DNA of 64,000 bases from Streptomyces sp. NBC_01591 (lineage in GTDB: Bacteria > Actinomycetota > Actinomycetes > Streptomycetales > Streptomycetaceae): NCBI RefSeq assembly GCF_035918155.1, contig NZ_CP109327.1, positions 7,254,001-7,318,000 on the forward strand, given 5' to 3'. The stretch's first letter is position 1. Every line of letters starts with the position of its first letter. Of this stretch, positions 9,728-16,913 are shown in pieces. Position numbers and translations under genes: made by a program. The notes under the pieces are model-generated. The model had not been told where the DNA came from, did not search any database, and saw only the letters and a list, made by a program, of their open reading frames with translations.

Positions 9728-10822
9728 ATGACCGACACTCTGGAATCAGCTGCCCCGCACGCAACCAGCAGCAAAGAACCCTTCCTGTTCCTCTACATCA
9801 CCCACAAGTGCACCCTGCGTTGTAAGCACTGCTACATGGGTGACCGGCTCGACAACGAAATTCGCATGAGCCCGGCCAAAGTGGAGGAAATTCTCTCCAC
9901 CCTCCGAGTGGCCTATGGCCAGTACAAGGTCTACCTGCTCGGAGGAGAGCCCACAACGCACCCGCAGTTCGACGAGATCCTCACGGTCTGCAAGGAGCAG
10001 GGGTACAAGACCGTCCTTACCAGCAATGGACTTATCCCGCCCAAGGTGTGGCCGCATCTGGACGACCGGCTTGACTCCTTCTCGTTCTCCATGGACGGCG
10101 CCAGCCGTGAGACTCACGAAAGCATGCGGGGGCCCAACACCTGGCGACCTCTGCTGCGTAGCATGGAGCGGGCCATCGAAGCCGGCTTTCAGACTCGGGC
10201 CATCTACACCATAACGACGGCCAACCGCGCTGAGGTCTTCGACGCCATCGACCTTGCCGAGCGCATGGGTCTTGAGATGCTGTCATTCCACTACTTCACC
10301 CCCACGGGGTTGGGCAAGGACAAGCCGCACTTCCAGATCTCGCCCGCAGACTGGATGAAGCTGTGTGAAGAGATACGGAGCTACGCCACGGGCCGCCGTG
10401 TGCGGGTGTTCTACCCGCCCGCTTTCGCCACTCCCGAGCAGCTTCCGCAGATCCAGGCCCAGGGCTACCGTGGATGCACGGCCCGCAATCTCGAACGCCT
10501 CGCAATCTTTCCCGACAACAGGGTCTATATCTGCTCTGCGTTCTTCGACACGGATCTCCACTATGGCACCTTCCTGAATGGCGCGATCGTTCCTCGCCTC
10601 CCGAAGGGTGGCAGCGAGCTCACCCTCGTCAACAAGATTTCGGACAACTGCCGAATCTGCCCCCAGGCCGCCGCCTGCGGTGGGGGTTGCGCCGCCTACG
10701 ACCATCTTGAGCGCACCCTCGTCAGCAGCGAATGCGACGGATCGACCATCCCCATCTGCCCGCTATGGTCCATGCCAGCCGAGGTCGAGAGCACCGCCCA
10801 CCGGCTCGTCGATCTGCGCTGA
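9728..10822 (+). CDS. Radical SAM/SPASM protein 2
   Basis: 364 aa; starts 15 bases after its paralogue, with GGAAGGA upstream. Cys28-x3-Cys32-x2-Cys35 (KCTLRCKHCY) is the SAM-cluster site, followed by GGEPT. The C-terminus repeats the paralogue's CRICPQAAACGGGC cysteine pattern. Both proteins share FLY, GGEPT.HP and YPPxFxT blocks, so they probably act on the same or successive intermediates, possibly as a complex. Last gene of the operon; a strong hairpin follows. Confidence 0.85.
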   Translation: MTDTLESAAPHATSSKEPFLFLYITHKCTLRCKHCYMGDRLDNEIRMSPAKVEEILSTLRVAYGQYKVYLLGGEPTTHPQFDEILTVCKEQGYKTVLTSNGLIPPKVWPHLDDRLDSFSFSMDGASRETHESMRGPNTWRPLLRSMERAIEAGFQTRAIYTITTANRAEVFDAIDLAERMGLEMLSFHYFTPTGLGKDKPHFQISPADWMKLCEEIRSYATGRRVRVFYPPAFATPEQLPQIQAQGYRGCTARNLERLAIFPDNRVYICSAFFDTDLHYGTFLNGAIVPRLPKGGSELTLVNKISDNCRICPQAAACGGGCAAYDHLERTLVSSECDGSTIPICPLWSMPAEVESTAHRLVDLR

Positions 10823-10877
10823 CTATCGGCGTTCACATCGAGGTCGTAGGTCACTTGCCTCAGGTGATGAGCTCCGA

Positions 10878-10927
10878 GTCAGACAACAACTCGTCGCCGA
10901 GCGACCGGCGGCGAGTTGCTGTCTGAC
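10878..10927 (+). terminator. Strong operon terminator hairpin
   Basis: Arms 10878-10899 and 10906-10927 pair over 22 bp (two G-U pairs) around a 6-base loop AGCGAC. It lies 55 bases past the second radical SAM gene and has no U tract, as is common in Streptomyces. Confidence 0.75.
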
Positions 10928-11011
10928 CAGTAGAACCGTCTTCCTTCCGGCGGCCGGACAGTGGGCGTTTTTTGAAAGGTGCAGTTGAGATGCTGGGGGC
11001 CTGACGCGGGT

Positions 11012-11767
11012 TCAGGCGGGTGGAGCGAGGGCGATTACGGCGTTGAGGACCATTCCGATGCCGATTCCCCCGACGGTCCAGCCGAGCGCCTTGGCGCTGT
11101 TGCGGGTGAACCAGTCGTTGATCCGTTGCAGTACTGGCTCGGCCCGGTCGTGCGCGCCGATCCGGACGGCGCCGAGGAGGACTGCCGGGAGGATCATCAC
11201 GACGCAATAGCCGGCCAGCGCCCCGCCGATGACCTGCCAGGTCAGATCTGCGTTCGCGAGTAGGCCCACGGCCGCCAGGTAGGGCACCATGGTGACGACC
11301 TCCAGCGCCGTGGCCACCAACGCGAGGCTCATCAGGCCGCGCACGCCTCCGCCCCGCGTGTCCCGGCTGTCCAGGACTCCGTCGTCCGGCATGGCACCCG
11401 ACATCGCCGCCGTCCGCCAGCACTGCAGTCGGCCCGGTCTGCCCGACTGGCTACGAACGCGAGCCTCCAGCCGGTAGCTCAAGACGATGACGATCAAACC
11501 GAGGACGAGCTGCCCGATCCGAAGGTGCGTCGGGGCGACGTCGGTGAAGGCCGCCCGGAGGGTTTGCAGCAGCGCATCGGCCCCCAGCACTAGGAGGACG
11601 CCGACGCAGAAGTAGAACGTCGTAACCGTAGCCAGGTAGACGGCGATCCGGCCGGCGCGCACCCGCCCCGGGGTGAGCAACAGCCAGATCGGGATCAGTA
11701 AGGTGCCGAAGCTTGTGCTGTCCAGCAGCGCAAGCCCGGCCAGCGCCAGTGTCAGCGTCGCGCTCAT
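11012..11767 (-). CDS. GAP/LysE-like membrane transporter
   Basis: 251 aa with about six hydrophobic helices. It starts with a short helix containing LLDSTSFGTLLIP, typical of the GAP (Sap) family, relatives of LysE-type exporters. The start overlaps the upstream TetR stop by one base (TGATG), so the two are one operon. The likely role is efflux of a small molecule sensed by the TetR protein. Substrate unknown. Confidence 0.7.
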   Translation of the reverse strand: MSATLTLALAGLALLDSTSFGTLLIPIWLLLTPGRVRAGRIAVYLATVTTFYFCVGVLLVLGADALLQTLRAAFTDVAPTHLRIGQLVLGLIVIVLSYRLEARVRSQSGRPGRLQCWRTAAMSGAMPDDGVLDSRDTRGGGVRGLMSLALVATALEVVTMVPYLAAVGLLANADLTWQVIGGALAGYCVVMILPAVLLGAVRIGAHDRAEPVLQRINDWFTRNSAKALGWTVGGIGIGMVLNAVIALAPPA

Positions 11768-12357
11768 CAGTCGAACAGCCGGTCGACGTAGGCGGCCAAC
11801 GCGGCGCTGATGCGGGACGCGCCGAACTCGTCACCGGTCGCCGCATGGTGCAGGCACAGCCCGTCCACGAAGGCGACCAGTGCCGCCGCTTCCTCCTCGG
11901 TGTCGACGTCCGCGGCGAGTTCACCGGCGCGTTGCCCGCCGCGCAATGCCTCCTGGACGCCCCGCAGGAGCCGCACGGTGGCGTCCCGGTGGATCGCAGC
12001 CATGTCGGCGTCGGTGAGCGACGCCTGCACGAAGCTCAGCCAGACCCGCAGCTCGGCACGCCGCTCGGCCGTCAGGGGCAGGGACGTCTCCATCAACCGC
12101 ACGACGAACTCCCGGACCGGCGGCTCGATGGGGATGGCCGCGATGCGCTCCTCGGTCCGCCGGTAGACGTAGGCGATCCCGAACCTCAGCAGTTCGTCCT
12201 TCGAGCGGAAATAGCGCTGGACGAGCCCCACGGACACACCCGCCGTCCGCGCCACGTCAGCGAGGGTGGTCCGCGCCAGCCCCTGTTCGGCGACCACGCT
12301 CATCAGCGCGGAGGCGACCTGACCACGTCTCGTGTCAGCGTCTGCGTGTAACGTCAT
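11767..12357 (-). CDS. TetR-family transcriptional regulator
   Basis: 196 aa from ATG 12357; an in-frame ATG at 12375 is possible, and neither has a clear ribosome site. The N-terminus holds a TetR helix-turn-helix (TTLADVARTAGVSVGLVQRYFRSKDEL). The C-terminal ligand domain is generic. It probably represses itself and the downstream GAP transporter. A loose inverted repeat GTACCG...CGGTAC lies upstream (12367-12372, 12396-12401) and could be an operator. Confidence 0.85.
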   Translation of the reverse strand: MTLHADADTRRGQVASALMSVVAEQGLARTTLADVARTAGVSVGLVQRYFRSKDELLRFGIAYVYRRTEERIAAIPIEPPVREFVVRLMETSLPLTAERRAELRVWLSFVQASLTDADMAAIHRDATVRLLRGVQEALRGGQRAGELAADVDTEEEAAALVAFVDGLCLHHAATGDEFGASRISAALAAYVDRLFD

Positions 12358-12402
12358 GAATAAATAGTACCGCAATATTTTCTTGATTGTCGGTCCGGTA
12401 CG

Positions 12403-12525
12403 TCACAGCCACTCGTTGATCGCGGCGATGAGAACGGGCGCCTCGAAACGGACCGCGAGCTTGTCGAACCGGGTCGCCACCGCCCGGTTCCGCTTCAGCC
12501 GGTTGACGCCGCACTCGACCAGGAG
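12403..12525 (-). pseudogene. IS5-type transposase remnant (C-terminal 40 codons)
   Basis: The encoded VNRLKRNRAVATRFDKL segment matches the highly conserved C-terminus of IS5-family transposases (VERGINRLKQWRGLATRYDK). The upstream part is missing and the frame runs into unrelated sequence. It marks an old insertion beside the resistance pseudogene. Confidence 0.7.
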
Positions 12526-12640
12526 TTCGGTTGCAGTTGGCGATGGTGACGCGGGCGAATTCCTTTCGGGGTACCTGGGACAGGCCCTTCCTCTGGATGG
12601 AGGCCCTGCGGTGAGGACTGCGGGGATCGGGATCGCTGCC

Positions 12641-12664
12641 GCGTGGGACGGACTCCGCCCCACG
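12641..12664 (-). terminator. Hairpin after the phosphotransferase pseudogene
   Basis: GCGTGGG (12641-12647) pairs with CCCACGC (12658-12664), with an inner CGG/CCG pairing, just downstream of the phosphotransferase stop. Confidence 0.5.
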
Positions 12665-12670
12665 CCCCTG

Positions 12671-13467
12671 CTAGAAGAATTCGTCGAGCAGCTGATAGAA
12701 GGCCATCTTGTCCTTGTCGACGCGACGGGCCCCGTATCGTTCGAGGAACCGCTTGGCGTATTCCGGGCCGAACCAGGGGTCCTCGTGGTTCTTCAACTCG
12801 CGGGCGGCCAGGGCTAGGTCGGCGTGGCGGTCCGCGCGGCCGAGCCTGCCCACGTCGATCACTCCGGTGACTTCGCAGGTCTCGGGGTCCAGGAGAATGC
12901 TGTTCGGGCAGAGGTCTCCGTGGCAGACGATCAAGTCCTCGTTCGCCGGTCGAGTGCGGTTGAGCTCGGCGAGGAGCCTCTCAACGGACCAGCCCTTGCG
13001 CTCCTCGTCGAGGTCGACCAGGCCTCACGCACGTTGTGGTGGGCCTTGGCGACGGCCACGGAGAGGCTCTCGTTGAAGGGGCATTCGTCCACTGGCAGGT
13101 CGTGCAGCGTGCGGGCGAGGCCAGCCAACGCCTCGACGACGGCGAAGCGTTGGTGCTCCGTCCACTCCTCGGCGGCCGAGACGCCCTGTACAGCCTCGGT
13201 GACGATCCAGGTGCAGGTGTCGTCTCCGCCGCGCTCGATGATGCGGGGAGCAGGGATGCCGTGGTCGGTCAGCCAAGTGAGCCGGTCGGCCTCGCCGGCG
13301 AGGTCGAAGGCGGAATTCTCAGGGGTGCGCGGGGCGATTTTTGCATAGAACTCGGGCCGTTGTTCTCCTGTGAGGTGATAAACGAATGCGCCCGAATCTC
13401 CCTCGTTCGCGGCAGTCCATTCGTGGAGCGGGTATTTCTGTCGCAACGTTCTGTCCATGGTTGGCAT
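12671..13467 (-). pseudogene. Aminoglycoside phosphotransferase, APH(3'')-like, frameshifted
   Basis: The start ATG at 13467 opens an N-terminal half with a kinase Gly-rich/Lys region (GDSGAFVYHL...FYAKIAPR). The catalytic loop VCHGDLCPN and the DFG-equivalent VIDVGRLGRADRHADL are in a different frame. One base is missing near 13020-13024: inserting a single G would restore NVREGLVDLDEERKGW and give about 266 aa, the usual length. As read, the protein loses its catalytic half. This is either a true pseudogene or a one-base sequencing error in GAGGCCTGG. If intact it would phosphorylate a streptomycin-type aminoglycoside. Confidence 0.8.
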
Positions 13468-13858
13468 TTGTTTTCTTCGCGAACGATTTTGGGCATGTTG
13501 GCGGAAGTGTCCTGGGCGTGTCCGAAGTCCCCTACACGCGGGGAGAGGTAGGCCTTGGCGACGCCTATTGAGGGTATCCACGGGGTGGCGGTCTGAAAAG
13601 GGCAGTTGCTGGCCGGTGCCGCAGATACGCCTAGTCTTCAGGTCCGCAGACTCGAGGCCGAAGCCGAACTGCCCAGGCACCTCCAGGATCGCCTCCTAAC
13701 CTCGATCTTGCATGACGGTCCGTCGGTTCTTCCGTCGGGCCGTTTTGCTGTTGCGGATGTGCGAGGGCATGTTGGTGGCCCGGTTGTCGCGTCGGGTGGG
13801 CGCCGGGTTCCACTCCCGGGGTGGTCGTGCAGGTTGTTGGGACGGGTGAATTTACTGG
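13468..13858. other. Non-coding gap
   Basis: No supported gene. A short plus-strand stretch near 13610-13700 faintly resembles the RRLEAE end of a LysR helix-turn-helix, too little to call. Confidence 0.4.
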
Positions 13859-15239
13859 TCAGCCGGGGTTCGGTAGGGCCTGGAGCCGGTCCATGGCGCT
13901 GGTGATCACGGATGTCCAGGGCCATCGGGCGGCCAGGCGGAGCCAGCGGCGGCGGCCGGTGTTCACGAGCTGGGCGGCGGCGGAAAACAAGCGGAGGCGG
14001 AGGCGCTTCGGCTCCCAACGGCGGGTTTCGCCTGTCAGGGCGAGCATCGGCATCCAGGCGAGGAGGTCGAGCGCGATGGAGACGATCTCCAGCCAGATCC
14101 GGTTCTGGGCTGTGTCGTGCAGGGGCAGGTTGCGCAGGCCGGTATCGCGGGCGTTTCGGATGCGGTCCTCGCAGCGGGCCCGCCTGCGGTGACGCAGTTC
14201 GAGGTCGGCGAGCTGGCCGCCCTTTGTGTTGGTCGCGAAGCAGGTCAGTCGCAGCCCGTCAACGTCGGTGAAGCGCAACTGGGCGCCGGGGTGTGGCCGT
14301 TCCTTGCGGACGATCAGCCGCATGCCCTTGGGCCAGGTGCTCAGGTCGGGCATGTCGGTGATCTCTGCGACCCAGGCGCCGGGCCGTTCGGTGCCGTCGG
14401 AGTCGTAGGCCGGTGTCCAGGCCCGTTTCGGGATCTTCAGCACAGCCTGGTGGATGGCGTCGGTGATGGTCATTCCGACCGAGTAGGACAGCCACCGGCC
14501 GCGGCGGGAGAGCCAGTCGAGGAAGGCGTGGGTGCCGCCGAGCGGAGTCGGTGCGGACCAGCGTCTGCCGTCCCCGCCGCAGGTGTTTGGGCAGTTGGGC
14601 CAGGGCGAGGCGGGTGGTTTCGATGTGATCGCTCGCGGTGTTGGAGCCTGCGTTGCCAGGCCGCAGCAGCGCGGCCACCGGTTCCCCGGAACCGGCCTGG
14701 CCGTGGTCGACGAACGCAACGAGCGGATGGTGACCGAAGGTCTTCTTCCAGGTCGCGGTGGCGTCCTGCTTCTCGGAGTGCGCAAGCACCAGCACGCCGT
14801 CGATGTCCACGATCACGCTGCCACCGGCGGCCGGATTGTCTTCACCGGCCAACTCCCATACTCGCGTGCGCACTTCGGCTCGTGCCGCGCGGATCGCGGT
14901 GAGCGCCTTCGGCCCGGCCGCGGCGAGCGCGTCGATGAGCCGGGAGACCGTGGGGTCCGATGCCACTGGACCGAACACGTCGGCCTCGGCCCGCAGCATG
15001 GCGACATCAGCGAGGCAGTCCCCGCCCAGAGCCGTCGCGAGTGCGATATCCAGCAGGACCTTGCCCGGATCATGCATCGTCCGCGGCTTGCGCCAGGGCG
15101 CCAGCGCCGCCGATATCGCATCGTCCAGGCCCAACGTGCGGACCGTCTCGACCAGCAGCACCGCCCCGGCCTGCGAGACCGCCCCTCTGCCGCCGCCCTC
15201 GACGCGGACACGTGGGTACAACCCGATACGCTTACTCAC
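13859..15239 (-). pseudogene. IS1380-family transposase, frameshifted
   Basis: The N-terminal part (start 15239) has IVDIDG (first catalytic Asp) and LVRTDS (second Asp). The C-terminal part, in another frame, begins at GGTHAFLDWLSRRG and contains CEDRIRNARDTGL with the Glu, ending in the usual IS1380 Leu/Arg-rich tail. One extra base near 14543-14547 breaks TDSAGGTHAF. Combined length (about 460 aa) is normal for the family. Element ends are not certain; a 12-bp inverted repeat AGAAGCACTCTC (15243-15254/15302-15313) lies just upstream of the start. Probably inactive. Confidence 0.8.
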
Positions 15240-15402
15240 CTGGAGAGTGCTTCTTTCCGTGCAGCCAACAGGACCCTAGACAAGTCCCATCGTTGCAGGT
15301 CAGAAGCACTCTCTGCTTATTTGATCAAGGCATGGACGAGCACGCTCATGAAAGCGCGAGGCTAAGGGCTGTCCCGTAAGTTGTACGCCCGCGGTTTGGT
15401 GA

Positions 15403-15786
15403 TCAGCCGAAGATGATCTCAACGTCCCTGTCCAGGCAGAACTTCATGACGGTGATCAGTTGGCGGGTGTCATCGATGCGTCGTGCGAGAGCGGGGTCGC
15501 TGCCATCGTGGTGCCGTTCATCGATGATGGCCTCCAGCCGGGGCAGCATGGCCGCGCATTGAGCGGGCGTGAGGTCCGGGCCATCGTCATCTGGATGGTC
15601 GAGTAGTGGTGTCAGCGTTGTGGAGACGCTGCTCCACGGGCGGTCTCCGTCGAATCCGTGCATCTCAGAGAGGGTGAACCCCTCAGCCTGGGCCAGCCAC
15701 TCCCGGAACATGTTGAAGCCGGTGTAGGACCAGGAGATGTCCGGGCTGGTCACATCGTCGTCTCCGGGGAAGAGCACGAGCCCCAT
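15403..15786 (-). CDS. IS passenger protein, unknown function
   Basis: 127 aa, acidic and soluble, beginning MGLVLFPGDDD with several Trp/Asp-rich stretches (SWSYTGF, DHPDDDGPDLT). It lies fully inside the inverted repeats, divergent from the transposase. I do not recognise a characterised family; the size and acidity recall small immunity-type or regulatory proteins, but nothing proves that. Confidence 0.6.
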   Translation of the reverse strand: MGLVLFPGDDDVTSPDISWSYTGFNMFREWLAQAEGFTLSEMHGFDGDRPWSSVSTTLTPLLDHPDDDGPDLTPAQCAAMLPRLEAIIDERHHDGSDPALARRIDDTRQLITVMKFCLDRDVEIIFG

Positions 15787-15859
15787 CCTGTTCTCCTTGT
15801 TTGTCTGGTGCTCAGGATCGGTCGTGGGGAGCGTGCCAGCAACTGAAATGATCTACCGC

Positions 15860-16627
15860 ATGGTTGGTGTGATCACGGCGTCGCAGTCGTCCTGGATAGC
15901 TCCATTCACCGGGCTGACGCCACGAGCTTTCGGCAAGTTGGTGACCGTGCTGCGCCGCGAGGGAGCCGACGCGCCGCTCCGAGGTCGGCCCTGGCGGCTC
16001 TCGCTGGAGGATCGTGTGCTGCTCGTCGTGGCCTACTGGCGCACGAACTTGACGTTGCGCCAGCTTGGCCCGCTGTTCGGGGTCTCAAAGTCGGCGGCTG
16101 ACCGGATCATCGACCATCTGGGCCCGCTGCTGGCGCTCCAGCCTCGGCGGCGCTTCGCGAAGGATGCCGTGCTCATCGTGGACGGCACCTTGGTGCCCAC
16201 CCGGGACCACAAGATCGCGGAAAAGTCCAAGAACTATCGGTACTCCACCAACCACCAGGTCGTTATCGACGCCGACACGCGGCTCGTCGTTGTGGTGGGC
16301 CGACCGCTGCCGGGCAACCGTAACGACTGCAAGGCGTGGGATGAATCCGGGGCCCAGTCCGCCGTTGGCAAGACCACGACAATGGCCGACGGCGGCTATC
16401 CGGGCACCGGGCTCGTGATGCCGCACAGACGCCAGGCCGGCGAGAACCTGGCCGGCTGGAAGCAGGCGCACAACCGCTCGCACAAACAGGTTCGCGCCCG
16501 CGTCGAGCACACCTTCGCACGGATGAAGACGTGGACGATCCTGCGGGACTGCCGACTGAAGGGCGACGGCGTCCACCACGCCATGCTCGGCATCGCCCGC
16601 CTACACAACATCAACCTCGCAGGATAG
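15860..16627 (+). CDS. IS5-family (IS112-like, DDE_Tnp_4) transposase
   Basis: 255 aa from ATG 15860 (ATG 15848 is also in frame). An N-terminal helix-turn-helix (LTLRQLGPLFGVSKSAADRIIDHL) is followed by the DDE core: VDGTLVP, MADGGYPG and RVEHTFARMK. Full length and unbroken, so probably functional. Confidence 0.85.
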   Translation: MVGVITASQSSWIAPFTGLTPRAFGKLVTVLRREGADAPLRGRPWRLSLEDRVLLVVAYWRTNLTLRQLGPLFGVSKSAADRIIDHLGPLLALQPRRRFAKDAVLIVDGTLVPTRDHKIAEKSKNYRYSTNHQVVIDADTRLVVVVGRPLPGNRNDCKAWDESGAQSAVGKTTTMADGGYPGTGLVMPHRRQAGENLAGWKQAHNRSHKQVRARVEHTFARMKTWTILRDCRLKGDGVHHAMLGIARLHNINLAG

Positions 16628-16691
16628 AGGGACAGGTGTCCCCACGATCAACTGCAACCGCCTCAAGTAAAGATCACTTACGGGACAGCCC

Positions 16692-16834
16692 CTAGGGGTG
16701 TATGTTTCGCCGATCTTGATCTCCGCCCAGTGCTCGTTCTTCACGCCCTGGGGCAGCATTTCCCAGCCGGGGGGCATCGAGTGGTTCTTCCCGAGAACTA
16801 CGGCAAATTGATCGTAGAACGGCTTAGAGCTCAC
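16692..16834 (-). pseudogene. Small gene interrupted by the IS5-type element
   Basis: An ATG at 16834 opens a frame (MSSKPFYDQFAVVLG...) that reads into the IS end after ETYTP. Removing the IS and one CTA copy joins it to 15361 leftwards as TPSLALS-stop, giving about 54 aa. Function unknown. It lies just downstream of the defence pair, on the same strand. Confidence 0.55.
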
Positions 16835-16913
16835 CTCCGATAGCTGCGGCGTCGAGCCGGGGCCTTACTCTGATGGGCAGGGCCCGGTGTCACAGATGAA
16901 GCCGCCTGGGAAG

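Larger units (their letters stand above)
15366..16691. mobile_element. IS5-family insertion sequence with passenger gene
   Basis: Terminal inverted repeats GGGCTGTCCCGTAAGT at 15366-15381 and, reversed, 16676-16691 (16 bp, perfect). CTA flanks both sides (15362-15364, 16692-16694), a candidate 3-bp target duplication with one extra A on the left. At 1,326 bp it is longer than IS112-like relatives because it also carries a minus-strand passenger gene. The element interrupts a small minus-strand gene. Confidence 0.8.

Noticed and set aside
13606..13700. Fragment resembling a LysR helix-turn-helix
   Set aside because: Match limited to RRLEAE-like residues; not enough to call a remnant.
13801..15313. 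Terminal inverted repeats for the IS1380 element
   Set aside because: Only a TGGGAC-level similarity between candidate ends; boundaries left open.
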